NCBI GenBank assembly: GCA_905478765.1
Contig: CAJQJY010000001.1
Coordinates: 1-64,000, forward strand
Direction: 5' to 3'
DNA from: an uncultured Flavobacteriales bacterium
GTDB lineage: Bacteria > Bacteroidota > Bacteroidia > Flavobacteriales > BACL11
DNA: 64,000 nucleotides
Shown: piece after piece, positions 44,254-54,270 of the stretch
How positions within the stretch are numbered: the stretch's first letter is position 1
How the letters are laid out: each line of letters begins with the position of its first letter
Notes under the pieces: model-generated
What the model was told of the DNA's origin: nothing
What the model saw: the letters and a program-made list of their open reading frames with translations, nothing else
Databases searched by the model: none
Made by a program: the position numbers and the translations under genes

Positions 44254-47200
44254 ATGTCGAGAAAAATTTATTTAATAGTTGCATTTGCATTAACAACCAC
44301 TTTTGCTTTTGCTCAAACAGGATCACTTAAGGGAGTAATTACTGATGCAATGACTGGGGAGCCGGTTCCTTTTGCTAATATCGTTGCGGAAAAAGGCGGA
44401 AATCAAATTGGAGGTACTACTACTGATTTTGATGGAAACTATACAATTAAACCTTTAGTTCCAGGTAATTATACAGTAAAAGCAACTTTTGTAGGTTATG
44501 GAGCTGTTGAAATTACAGGAGTAATTGTTTCGTCTAACAAGATTACAAAGCAAGATGTTAAACTGCAAGAAGGTATTGCTATTGGTGAGGTGAAAATTAT
44601 TGCTTACAAGAAGCCCTTACTTGATCAAGATAACTTATCAGGTGAGACAAAAACTGCTGAGGAAATTGTGGCCTTACCTACAAGAAATGTAAGTTCTGTA
44701 GCCGCAACAACTGCAGGTATTTACCAAAAAGATGAGGGTGAAGGTGTTAATGTAAGAGGATCTCGTTCTGATGCTACAGAATATTATATTGATGGAATTA
44801 AAGTGAGAGGTGCTATCGGAGTTCCTACTTCTGGTATTGAGCAGATTACTGTAATTACTGGCGGTGTTCCTGCGCAATATGGTGATGCTACAGGAGGGAT
44901 TATTTCTGTTACTACAAAGGGTCCTTCTAATAAAACATTTGGAGGTTTTGAGTATGAGTCTTCATCATTATTTGATAGTTATAATTACAATTTATTAGGT
45001 TTTTCTTTGTCTGGACCTTTATTAAAAAAGAGAAATACTGATGGCTCTAAAGGGAGTTCAATTTTAGGGTATTTTATTTCAGGTGAGCTTAGAAGTGTTG
45101 ATGATACTGATCCATCTGCAGTTGGAATGTGGAAAGTTAAGGATGATGTTTTAGCTGATTTAAAATTAAATCCTTTTATATTAGCTCCTAATGCAAATGC
45201 AGGTTTATTAAGCTCTTCTGAGTTTTTAAATGAGAATGACTTTGAATTGGTTGATGCTAAACAAAATACAAATGATAAAAGAATAAATGTATCTGGTAAA
45301 ATTGATTTTAAACCATCTAATAATACTTTTTTATCCTTAGGTGGATCTTTATATGCTAGAAAAAGTAATGATTTTAGCTATTGGAGATCAATGTACTCAT
45401 CGGATGATAATCGAAATTCTTCACAAACTACTTATCGTTTGTTTGGTAAGTTGACTCAAAAGTTTGGTTCTGAAGAATCAAATTCAGAAGAAAGTGCATC
45501 AGTTATTAAAAATGCATTCTTTACAATACAAGGAGATTACACAAATAATAAGTATACTTATGGTGATGAAAAACATGGAGAGAATATTTTCAACTATGGT
45601 TATGTTGGAAATTTCAATACATATAAAGCACCTATTTATCAAAATGGTACTGCAGTTGATTCTACAAGCGGTATCATTTATAGTGGGCAAACTCTATCTG
45701 GTTGGGCTGATACTTTATATACTTTTGAGGCTAGTGATATTAACCCTGGTTTAGTAAATTATACTTCTGCTTATTATGATATGTTTTCTGAATATGGCGG
45801 GAACTCTTTCATGTCTCCAATTATGGGTCTATTTGGTGTTGATGCTTCTAATGATGGCGTGATTAGAACTGCAGCAGATTTGCAAGGACAAGGTTTAATG
45901 AATGGAGATTCGCCTGCATCAGCATATTCTTTATTTGGAAGTAATGCTTCTTGGTATGGGTATTCTATTAAACAAGAAAATACACAGTCAACTTTTAAAG
46001 CTTCAGGATCTGCTGATATTAAGTCTCATGAATTCTCATTCGGATTTGAATTTGAACAAAGGAAAGATTATTATTGGCAATTTAATGCATTTAAATCTGT
46101 ATGGACTTTAATGAATCAATTGGCAAATAAACATATTTTAGAGCGTGACTTAGCAAACCCTAATCCTGTATTTGATGCAAACGGAACTTTCCAAGACACT
46201 ATTAATTATGATAGATTGTTTGTTGCTGATGAGCAATCTGATTTTGATAGAAACTTAAGAGATGCATTAGGATTAGATCCTAATGGAACTGATTTTATTG
46301 ATGTTGATTCTTATGATCCTTCAACTTACTCATTAAGTATGTTTAGTGAAGATGAGTTATTAAATAATGGTTCATCTTATGCAGTTTATTATGGTTACGA
46401 TATTTATGGAAACAAAAATAATGGAGATGCTACTTTAGCCAACTTCTTTAAAGAAGAGGGCAGTAAAAGATTAATTGCTCCTTTTAATCCAATTTATACT
46501 GCAGGATACATTCAAGATAAATTTGCAATTGACGATTTAATTTTCAATGTAGGTGTTAGGGTAGATCGTTATGATGCCAATCAAAAAGTATTAAAAGATC
46601 AGCACCTACTATATAGTGCGTATACGGCTGGCGCTAATATTGATTTAATTAATTCTACAGCAATCCCTTCAAATATTGGTAATGACTATGTTGTATATGT
46701 TGATGATGTTGATAATCCTTCAGCAATTGTAGGGTATAGAAATAATGATGGTGATACTTGGTATAATGCTGAAGGGTTAGAAATTTCTGATCCATCTTTA
46801 TTAGCTGAAGCTGCTGGCGGTAAAATTGCTCCTTATTTGAAAGATGCAGAATCAGCTGCTCAAGGAATCGTAAATGTTAATGAAGTGTTTGAAGATTATA
46901 CTCCTGAGGTAGTGTTTATGCCTAGGATTGCATTCTCTTTCCCTATTTCTGATGAAGCTCAATTCTTTGCGCATTATGACGTATTAACACAAAGACCTCC
47001 TACAGGCAATAGATTAGAGCCAGTTGATTATTTATTTATGGCTGACAGAGTTGGTGAAAGATTAAACAACCCTAACTTGAAGCCAGAAAAAAATGTTGAT
47101 TACGAGTTAGGGTTTGCAAAAACATTATCTTTAAAATCGGCATTAAAAATATCTGCATTTTATAAAGAGTTAAGAGATATGGTTCAGGTAACTAGTGTGC

Positions 47201-47964
47201 TTTCTGCTTATCCTGCACAATATTATACTTATGGTAATATTGACTTTAGTACAGTAAAAGGTTTGTCTGTGAATTATGATTTAAGAAGAACAAATAATGT
47301 TCAGATGACTGCTAACTATACTTTGCAATTTGCTGATGGGACAGGTTCATCTGCAACTTCAGGTGCAAATTTAGCAGAGACTGGTCAGCCTAACTTAAGA
47401 ACATTAACTCCACTTGATTATGATCAAAGACATGCGGTATCTGCATCTGTTGATTATCATTATGGAGAAGGAAAGGATTATAATGGTCCTTTATTGTTTG
47501 GAGCAAAAGTATTTGAGAATGCAGGTGCGAATGTAATGTTCTCTGCAGGATCAGGAACTCCTTACTCTAAGCAATCTAACATTACACAAGAAGCAGCAAG
47601 TGGAATTAATGACAGATCAACACTAGAAGGGAGTTTAAATGGATCTCGTTTACCGTGGCAGTTCCGTATTAATGCTAAAGTTAATAAAGAATTTGAAATT
47701 AAGTGGAGTGATAAAAAGAGTTCACACTTGAATGTATACGTTCAAGTTCAAAACTTATTAGATGCGAAAAATATAATGGAGGTTTATCGTGCAACAGGTA
47801 ACCCTAATGATGATGGATATTTAACTTCATCAGCAGCACAAAATAGTATTGATGCGAAAAATGACCCTGAATCTTTCAGATACTTATATTCATTGGCCGT
47901 AAACAATCCTTCGCATTATAGTTTACCTAGAATGTGGAGAGCAGGTATAAGCTTCCAATTTTAA
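44254..47964 (+). CDS. Large TonB-dependent receptor with carboxypeptidase-like regulatory domain
   Basis: 1236 residues: signal peptide ending FAFAQ; a CarboxypepD_reg-like beta-sandwich (~22-105, GVITDAMTGEPVPFANIVA and TDFDGNYTIKPL); a plug domain with VNVRGSRSDATEYYIDGIKV and GGVPAQYGDATGGIISVTT; and a very long barrel ending with MWRAGISFQF. Architecture is SusC/Oar-like, but no SusD gene follows. The next genes are a 1411-residue secreted protein (36 bp away) and a PorV-like barrel, suggesting a functional unit on the outer membrane. Cargo is unknown. Confidence 0.92.
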   Translation: MSRKIYLIVAFALTTTFAFAQTGSLKGVITDAMTGEPVPFANIVAEKGGNQIGGTTTDFDGNYTIKPLVPGNYTVKATFVGYGAVEITGVIVSSNKITKQDVKLQEGIAIGEVKIIAYKKPLLDQDNLSGETKTAEEIVALPTRNVSSVAATTAGIYQKDEGEGVNVRGSRSDATEYYIDGIKVRGAIGVPTSGIEQITVITGGVPAQYGDATGGIISVTTKGPSNKTFGGFEYESSSLFDSYNYNLLGFSLSGPLLKKRNTDGSKGSSILGYFISGELRSVDDTDPSAVGMWKVKDDVLADLKLNPFILAPNANAGLLSSSEFLNENDFELVDAKQNTNDKRINVSGKIDFKPSNNTFLSLGGSLYARKSNDFSYWRSMYSSDDNRNSSQTTYRLFGKLTQKFGSEESNSEESASVIKNAFFTIQGDYTNNKYTYGDEKHGENIFNYGYVGNFNTYKAPIYQNGTAVDSTSGIIYSGQTLSGWADTLYTFEASDINPGLVNYTSAYYDMFSEYGGNSFMSPIMGLFGVDASNDGVIRTAADLQGQGLMNGDSPASAYSLFGSNASWYGYSIKQENTQSTFKASGSADIKSHEFSFGFEFEQRKDYYWQFNAFKSVWTLMNQLANKHILERDLANPNPVFDANGTFQDTINYDRLFVADEQSDFDRNLRDALGLDPNGTDFIDVDSYDPSTYSLSMFSEDELLNNGSSYAVYYGYDIYGNKNNGDATLANFFKEEGSKRLIAPFNPIYTAGYIQDKFAIDDLIFNVGVRVDRYDANQKVLKDQHLLYSAYTAGANIDLINSTAIPSNIGNDYVVYVDDVDNPSAIVGYRNNDGDTWYNAEGLEISDPSLLAEAAGGKIAPYLKDAESAAQGIVNVNEVFEDYTPEVVFMPRIAFSFPISDEAQFFAHYDVLTQRPPTGNRLEPVDYLFMADRVGERLNNPNLKPEKNVDYELGFAKTLSLKSALKISAFYKELRDMVQVTSVLSAYPAQYYTYGNIDFSTVKGLSVNYDLRRTNNVQMTANYTLQFADGTGSSATSGANLAETGQPNLRTLTPLDYDQRHAVSASVDYHYGEGKDYNGPLLFGAKVFENAGANVMFSAGSGTPYSKQSNITQEAASGINDRSTLEGSLNGSRLPWQFRINAKVNKEFEIKWSDKKSSHLNVYVQVQNLLDAKNIMEVYRATGNPNDDGYLTSSAAQNSIDAKNDPESFRYLYSLAVNNPSHYSLPRMWRAGISFQF

Positions 47965-47999
47965 TAAAATAACTAGTAAAAAAGAAAAATAGATTTTTT

Positions 48000-50900
48000 A
48001 TGTATAATAAAATTAAACAAATAGTAACATTATCATTTGCATTCTATAGTATTGCATTGATGGCTAAAGAGAATGTTCCAAATCCTGGAGTAACATCTGT
48101 AGTTAATACAAGGGTAGCTGCTGGTTGTAATCCTTCAAAATCTAAAACTGACTTGGATGTAAATAATGTGAGAACTACCATTATGGGTGGAGGAGATATG
48201 TGGTGGGATTTAGCTGACGCACAATATGAAATTCCTAAAGGAAGTAAAAAGAATTCAATGTTTGCAGGCGCACTTTGGATTGGTGGTGTTGATGATGGGG
48301 GGCAATTGAAGGTTGCTGCAATGACTTACCGCCAAGATGGTAATGATTTTTGGCCAGGACCTTTAAATGTAAATAATGCAACAATATCAGCTGATGAGTG
48401 CGTAACCTGGGATAAACATTTCAAATTAGATCGTTCAGAAGTTGAGGAATATGTTGCTCGTTTTGCTACTGACCCAACTTATGTTATTCCTAATTCAATC
48501 TTAGAATGGCCAGCACATGGTAATGAGGCATTGGGACAAGATGAGTTTTTAGCGCCGTTCTATGATGCAAACGGAAATGATCTCTATGAGCCGTATGATG
48601 GTGATTATCCTGATTATAATATTACTGGAACAAATGATAATGCTAGATTGTTTGGTGATCAAACATTATTCTGGATTTTTAATGATAAAGGAAATATTCA
48701 TACAGAAACTGAAGCTGAACCTTTAGGTTTAGAGATTCATGCACAAGCATTTGGATTTACTGCTGATAATGAAGTGAATGATATGACTTTTTACAATTAT
48801 AAAGTAATTAACCGTTCAACATTACCTTTAAATGATACTTATTTTGGGCAATGGGTAGATCCTGATTTAGGGTATTATTTAGATGATTATGTAGGTTGTG
48901 ATGTAAATCTTGGATTAGGTATTTGTTATAATGGAGACGCTGAAGATGAAGGGGCTGATGGTTACGGATTTAATCCACCTGCTATTGGAGTAGACTTCTT
49001 TCAAGGACCAATAGCCGATCCAAATGATGGTATTGATAACGATAGAGATGGATTAATAGATGAAGGGTATGATGGTTTAGACAATAATAATAATGGTTTA
49101 ATTGATGACCCACAAGAGCGTGAGCAAATTATTATGTCAAAATTTGTTTATTATAATAATGACTTTACTACTATGGGTAATCCTGAAAGTGGAACAGATA
49201 TTTATAACTACTTAAGAGGTATTTGGAAAGATAATGTTCCTATGACTTATGGTGGAGATGGGCATGGTGGGGGATCAGGCTCAACAACTGACGAATGTAA
49301 CTTTATGTTCCCTGGAACTTCTGATGCATCTTTTGCTGGTACAGAGTGGACAGAGGTAACTGCTGGAAATGTGCCGGCTGATAGAAGATTCTTACAATCA
49401 GCTGGGGCCTTTACTTTACAACCCGGTGCTGTAAATGTTATTACAACTGGTGTCGTATGGGCAAGAGCTAAATCTGGTGGGCAAACTGCATCAGTGCAGT
49501 TACTTAAAATTTATGATAGAGAAGCTCAAGCTTTATTTGATAATAATTTTGATATTCTTAACGGACCAGATGCGCCTGATGTAACAGTTCGTGAGTTAGA
49601 TAAGGAATTAATTTTTACATTATCAAATGGTGCTACATCAAATAATATTGATGAATCTTACTCTGAGAAAGATCCTTATATTACTAAGCCAGAAAATCTT
49701 GCAAACTATCCAAATTATGAGTTCCAAGGTTACTTAGTTTATCAATTGGAGAGTGCAACTGTTTCAGTTACTGATTTAGATGATCCTGATAAAGCAAGAC
49801 TTATATTCAGAAGTGATGTAAATGATGATGTAACAGGAATTGTTAATCAATACTTAGATCCTATTTTAGCAGTATATACTCCAATTGAAGAAGTTTCATC
49901 TATATTGAGTTCTGGTGTAATAGGCTCTGTAGATGAGGGAGTTCAGTTTTCTTTCCAAGTTACTGATGATAGATTTGCTTTAGGAAATACAAGATTGGTA
50001 AATCATAAAACTTATTACTTTATGTCATTATCATACGGTTACAATCGCGCTGAAGAGAATGCTGACCCTTATGATGTAAATGCAGCTGAATATGATGGTA
50101 GAAACCAGCCTTATATTTCAGGAAGAAGAAATATTAAAGTTTATTCTGCAATCCCTCATGTTAATAATCCTGAAAATGGAGGTACAACTTTAAATGCATC
50201 TTATGGTGATGGAGTTGAACTTACAAGAAAAGAAGGTCAAGGAAATGGAGGAATGGCTTTAGATTTTACAAAGCAAACTGTTGAAGATATTTTAACTTCT
50301 GAGGATCATAGAAGTTTAAATCCAACATATGTAGCTGGACAAGGACCAATAACTATTACGGTTGTTGATCCTGTAAAAGTACCGCAAGGAGACTTTACTT
50401 TCAAATTAATGGATCCTATCTTTAATGTTAATGCTATTATCTCTTATGGAAGATGGGAATTGATTGATAATATAACAGGAAATATAAAAGCTTCAGCTGA
50501 TCAAGATATTGAGTTAGGTTCTGAGCAATACATCTCTCAATTAGGATTGAATGTAAAAGTAAAACAAACACAAAACCCTGGTGCTGATCCAACTAATATT
50601 GATGATAACGGTTTAATTTCTGGTACAATAGAATTCGAAAATCCTAATGACAGATGGTTAAGCGGGGTTGCCGATAGAGATGACGAGAACGGATTCTTTA
50701 ATATATGGGGCTTTAATTGGATTAGATCAGGTTCTTATACGAATGAGACTATTAATCAGTTGAGTGATTATAATATGACTGATGATCCAAATGGTGTATT
50801 TGAAGGAGTTGTAATGCAATCAAATGTTGCATCAGGACAATTTGGAAGTTTTGAATGGACAGGAGGAACATGGGCCCCTTATCGTTTTGCATCTAACTTT

Positions 50901-52235
50901 AACGATGGTCCTGGTATTAGTAATTCAATTACTAACTTAGCAAAACTTACGAATTTAAATTCAGTTGATATTGTATTCACTGATGAGAAATCCAAATGGA
51001 GTAGAGTGTGTGTTGTTGAAGCTCAAGATGATGAAACATTATCAATCGGTAATCAAAAGAAAATGGGATTAAGACAGTCAGTTTCTGTTGGTAAAGATGG
51101 TCTCCCAGATGGAATGTTAGATGCGAATGGTGATTCTATAAAAGGGATGGGTTGGTTTCCTGGTTATGCTCTTGATATTGAAACAGGCGAAAGGTTAAAT
51201 ATTATCTTTTCTGAAGATTCATGGCAAACTTCTGAGAATGGAAATGATATGAAATGGAATCCTACATCTACTTTATTAACTCCAGGTGATTTTCCTCAAT
51301 ATGATTCTCAGAATAATGAGTTTTTAGGAGGTAATTATTTATTAGGGGGAAAACACTTTATTTATGTTGTTAAAGGAGAATCATGGGTAAAAGGTTCTGA
51401 GGATTATATGACAGACACTGTTAGTTCAGATTTTTCACCTAATTATGATGAAAGTGCATGGATTTATAGTAAATTACTAAATGATAATAATGGCACTGGG
51501 AAATGGGCTGTATTCAAAAATGTGACTTGGGTTGGAGCTCCTTTGTTAGCACCAGGAAGAGATATGAATTTAGATAATAAGGTAGCTGTTAAATTAAGAG
51601 TAACTAAACCTTATAATGCTTACGAAACTGTTACCGAAGATAAATTCTTTGATAGAAATATGGATTTAAATTTAGGAACAACTTATGTTGTCGCTTATGA
51701 AAATTCAACTTCTACATGGGGCGGTAAAACTGTTACTTATGATGGTGTTGATTATGAAGTTGGAGAGTCATTTGTAGCTACAGCTACACTTAATTTTAGT
51801 GGTTCAGCAAAAGCAAGAGCTATTGAAGCAACTGCACTTAATAGTTTTAATCCTACTTATAGTTTCAATACTAATAATATTGTTGCGGTAACTGGTGATA
51901 ATGATGTTGCTAAAGATGCCTTAGATATTATTAATATTGTTCCCAATCCTTATTATGGTTATTCTTCATATGAAGTTAATCAATTAGATAATAGAGTAAA
52001 AATTACAAACTTACCAAGAAGAGCAACTATAAAGATATTTAGTGTAAGTGGAGCTGAAGTTCGCACTTTAAGTAAGGATAATGGGATGACTTCAATAGAT
52101 TGGGATTTAAAAAATAACTTTGGGATTCCTATTTCTAGTGGTTTATATATTTTGCATATAAATGTTCCTGGAGTTGGAGAAAAAATAATTAAATGGTATG
52201 GAGCTTTAAGACCAATTGATTTAGATACATTCTAA
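48000..52235 (+). CDS. 1411-residue secreted surface protein with T9SS/FlgD-like C-terminal domain
   Basis: A signal peptide (~1-22) leads a very long beta-rich protein without a recognised enzyme domain. Around residues 335-375 there is an Asp/Asn-rich calcium-binding-like segment (DGIDNDRDGLIDEG, then DGLDNNNNGLIDDP) of the thrombospondin-3/EF-hand-loop type. Trp- and Gly-rich strands fill the middle. The C-terminal ~95 residues resemble T9SS/FlgD Ig-like sorting domains: VPNPYYGYSSYE, TNLPRRATIKIFSVSG, SGLYILHI, ending DLDTF. It is sandwiched between the TonB receptor and the PorV-like gene with 35-36-bp gaps, and almost surely cotranscribed. Function unknown. Confidence 0.85.
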   Translation: MYNKIKQIVTLSFAFYSIALMAKENVPNPGVTSVVNTRVAAGCNPSKSKTDLDVNNVRTTIMGGGDMWWDLADAQYEIPKGSKKNSMFAGALWIGGVDDGGQLKVAAMTYRQDGNDFWPGPLNVNNATISADECVTWDKHFKLDRSEVEEYVARFATDPTYVIPNSILEWPAHGNEALGQDEFLAPFYDANGNDLYEPYDGDYPDYNITGTNDNARLFGDQTLFWIFNDKGNIHTETEAEPLGLEIHAQAFGFTADNEVNDMTFYNYKVINRSTLPLNDTYFGQWVDPDLGYYLDDYVGCDVNLGLGICYNGDAEDEGADGYGFNPPAIGVDFFQGPIADPNDGIDNDRDGLIDEGYDGLDNNNNGLIDDPQEREQIIMSKFVYYNNDFTTMGNPESGTDIYNYLRGIWKDNVPMTYGGDGHGGGSGSTTDECNFMFPGTSDASFAGTEWTEVTAGNVPADRRFLQSAGAFTLQPGAVNVITTGVVWARAKSGGQTASVQLLKIYDREAQALFDNNFDILNGPDAPDVTVRELDKELIFTLSNGATSNNIDESYSEKDPYITKPENLANYPNYEFQGYLVYQLESATVSVTDLDDPDKARLIFRSDVNDDVTGIVNQYLDPILAVYTPIEEVSSILSSGVIGSVDEGVQFSFQVTDDRFALGNTRLVNHKTYYFMSLSYGYNRAEENADPYDVNAAEYDGRNQPYISGRRNIKVYSAIPHVNNPENGGTTLNASYGDGVELTRKEGQGNGGMALDFTKQTVEDILTSEDHRSLNPTYVAGQGPITITVVDPVKVPQGDFTFKLMDPIFNVNAIISYGRWELIDNITGNIKASADQDIELGSEQYISQLGLNVKVKQTQNPGADPTNIDDNGLISGTIEFENPNDRWLSGVADRDDENGFFNIWGFNWIRSGSYTNETINQLSDYNMTDDPNGVFEGVVMQSNVASGQFGSFEWTGGTWAPYRFASNFNDGPGISNSITNLAKLTNLNSVDIVFTDEKSKWSRVCVVEAQDDETLSIGNQKKMGLRQSVSVGKDGLPDGMLDANGDSIKGMGWFPGYALDIETGERLNIIFSEDSWQTSENGNDMKWNPTSTLLTPGDFPQYDSQNNEFLGGNYLLGGKHFIYVVKGESWVKGSEDYMTDTVSSDFSPNYDESAWIYSKLLNDNNGTGKWAVFKNVTWVGAPLLAPGRDMNLDNKVAVKLRVTKPYNAYETVTEDKFFDRNMDLNLGTTYVVAYENSTSTWGGKTVTYDGVDYEVGESFVATATLNFSGSAKARAIEATALNSFNPTYSFNTNNIVAVTGDNDVAKDALDIINIVPNPYYGYSSYEVNQLDNRVKITNLPRRATIKIFSVSGAEVRTLSKDNGMTSIDWDLKNNFGIPISSGLYILHINVPGVGEKIIKWYGALRPIDLDTF

Positions 52236-52271
52236 TAAATAAAGTAATAGACTATAATAAATATTATAAAT

Positions 52272-53333
52272 ATGAAACAAATTAATAACTGGATAAAAGC
52301 TATAGCAATAATTGCATTAATGCTTCCTTTTTCTAATGCCTTTGCAGGTAATCCCCAAAGAGCAGGACAAGCAGGCGCTTCAGAATTATTGATCAATCCT
52401 TGGGCTAGAACTTCTGGTTGGGGAGGAGCAAATGTTGCTGGAGTTAGAGGATTAGAGGGTATATTCTCAAATGTTGCCGGACTTGCTTTTACTGAAAAAA
52501 CAGAACTGATTTTTAGTCAAACGCAATGGTTAAAATATGGAGATGAGGCTGTAAGTAATATTAGTGCTTTTGGTTTTTCTCAGAAGGTTGGAGAGTCAGG
52601 GGTTTTAGGTTTTTCTGTAATGAGTATGGATTTTGGAGATATTGAAATTACTACTGTAGATTTACCTGATGGTGGTATTGGTACGTATTCACCTTCATTT
52701 ATGAATATTTCTCTTTCTTATGCTAAGATTTTTTCTAATAGCATATATGGGGGTATGACAGTTAAAATGATTTCAGAACAAATTTCAAATGTAGGAGCTA
52801 ATGGTGTAGCTTTAGATGCAGGGATTCAGTATGTAACTGGTTCAGAAGATAATTTTAAATTTGGTATTGCGTTAAAAAATGTAGGACCAAGAATGTCTTT
52901 CTCTGGTGATGGACTTTCATTTAGAGGTATAGTTGGTGATGCAGACGATTATAAAATGACTGTTGAGCAAAGATCATCAGATTTGGAATTACCGGCATTA
53001 TTAAATATTGGACTTTCTTATGATGTTAATTTTATTCAACATAGAATTACTGGTGCTGGTACATTTACTTCTAACTCTTTTCAAAAAGATCAATACCGTT
53101 TAGGCGGTGAGTACTCTTACAATGAAATGTTTATGGTAAGGTTGGGTTACACTTATGAGGATGGGATTAGAACACCATCAACAAGAACAACTGCCTTAAG
53201 AGGACCTACAGCTGGCTTTACAGTTGAGTTGCCAATGGGAGATAATGATTCAACTTTCGGTTTAGATTATTCTTACCGTCATACTGATCCTTTCCAAGGT
53301 TCGCACACTATTGGTGCAAGGATTAATTTATAA
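52272..53333 (+). CDS. PorV/PorQ-family outer-membrane protein
   Basis: 353 residues with a signal peptide ending AFA. The mature N-terminus AGQAGASELLINPWARTSGWGGANVA and then SNVAGLAF follows the PorV/PorQ pattern (A-G-x-x-G-A...A-R-x-x-x-x-G-G-A...N-P-A-G-L). Amphipathic strands continue to the end (SHTIGARINL), giving a FadL-like barrel. PorV escorts and anchors T9SS cargo at the outer membrane; this paralogue lies next to a T9SS-type cargo gene and may be dedicated to it (inference). The canonical PorV/PorQ copies should be elsewhere in the genome. A terminator follows. Confidence 0.85.
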   Translation: MKQINNWIKAIAIIALMLPFSNAFAGNPQRAGQAGASELLINPWARTSGWGGANVAGVRGLEGIFSNVAGLAFTEKTELIFSQTQWLKYGDEAVSNISAFGFSQKVGESGVLGFSVMSMDFGDIEITTVDLPDGGIGTYSPSFMNISLSYAKIFSNSIYGGMTVKMISEQISNVGANGVALDAGIQYVTGSEDNFKFGIALKNVGPRMSFSGDGLSFRGIVGDADDYKMTVEQRSSDLELPALLNIGLSYDVNFIQHRITGAGTFTSNSFQKDQYRLGGEYSYNEMFMVRLGYTYEDGIRTPSTRTTALRGPTAGFTVELPMGDNDSTFGLDYSYRHTDPFQGSHTIGARINL

Positions 53334-53357
53334 AATAAAAACAAACATATTATGTTC

Positions 53358-53381
53358 AAAAAGGAAGGTGACTTCCTTTTT
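53358..53381 (+). terminator. Rho-independent terminator after the PorV-like gene
   Basis: Stem AAAAAGGAAG/CTTCCTTTTT with a GTGA loop, 24 bases past the stop codon. It closes the three-gene surface cassette. Confidence 0.9.
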
Positions 53382-53404
53382 GTGCGTTTATAAGCTTACT
53401 AATT

Positions 53405-53878
53405 ATGAGTACAATATATTTATCACAAGAAGGTTACAACAACTTAAAAGAAGAGTTAAATACTTTAAAATCGGTTGATAGACCAAGAGTTATTAATCAA
53501 ATTGCTGAAGCAAGAGATAAAGGTGATTTATCAGAAAATGCTGAATATGATGCAGCCAAAGAGGCACAAGGATTATTAGAGGCAAGAATTGCAAAACTAG
53601 AAAATAATATTGCTAACTCTAGGGTGTTGGATCAGTCTGAGATGGACACCACAACTGTTCATTTGCTTACTAAAGCTACTATAAAAAACACTGCTAATGA
53701 TATGGTAATGACTTATGCTATAGTTTCAGAATCTGAGGCTGATTTTGCGGCAAAAAAGATTTCTGCTACTTCACCAATTGGAAAAGGCTTACTTGGGAAA
53801 TCTATTGGTGATATTGCTGATATTGAAGTTCCTAATGGCATTTTGCATTTTGAAATTATTGATATCCAACCGTTATAA
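53405..53878 (+). CDS. greA: Transcription elongation factor GreA
   Basis: Rescues backtracked RNA polymerase by stimulating cleavage of the RNA 3' end. The 157-residue protein has the N-terminal coiled coil with acidic tip GDLSENAEYDAAKEAQG, and a C-terminal FKBP-like domain with ISATSPIGKGLLGKSIGD. Normal length. Its stop shares a base with the HIT gene start (TAATG). Confidence 0.97.
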   Translation: MSTIYLSQEGYNNLKEELNTLKSVDRPRVINQIAEARDKGDLSENAEYDAAKEAQGLLEARIAKLENNIANSRVLDQSEMDTTTVHLLTKATIKNTANDMVMTYAIVSESEADFAAKKISATSPIGKGLLGKSIGDIADIEVPNGILHFEIIDIQPL

Positions 53879-54270
53879 TGCCTAGTATTTTTTCTAAAAT
53901 AGTATATGGTGATATTCCTGCTTTTAAAGTAGCTGAGGATGAAAATCATTTAGCTTTTTTAGATATTTTTCCTTTAGCAAAAGGTCATGTTTTAGTAATT
54001 CCTAAAAAGGAAACTGATTATATTTTTGATTTAGGTTCTGAAGAATATTCAGGACTTTTTAGTTTTGCTAAAAAAGTAGCAAAAGCAATGGATAAAATTA
54101 TCTCTTGTGAGAGAATTGGAGTTGCAGTTATTGGATTAGAAGTTCCTCATGCGCATATTCACTTAGTACCCTTGCAAAATGTTTCTGATATTAATTTTGA
54201 AAGACCAAAATTAAAGTTTCCAGATTCAGAAATGAAAGAAATTGCTGATCTTATTAAATCTGCTATTTAA
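53878..54270 (+). CDS. HIT-family nucleotide hydrolase/transferase
   Basis: 130 residues with the opening IFSKIVYGDIPAFKVAEDE typical of HINT-like proteins, then PLAKGHVLVIPKK. The active-site triad is in HAHIHLVP (H-x-H-x-H-x-x) near residue 100-107. It probably hydrolyses purine nucleoside phosphoramidates. It is coupled to greA, a conserved pair in Bacteroidetes, and converges on ruvC with an 8-bp overlap. Confidence 0.94.
   Translation: MPSIFSKIVYGDIPAFKVAEDENHLAFLDIFPLAKGHVLVIPKKETDYIFDLGSEEYSGLFSFAKKVAKAMDKIISCERIGVAVIGLEVPHAHIHLVPLQNVSDINFERPKLKFPDSEMKEIADLIKSAI

Noticed and set aside
45464-45754. 96-codon frame inside the large TonB receptor gene
   Set aside because: A shadow frame within a well-supported 1236-codon gene, with low-complexity Ile/Leu/Met composition.
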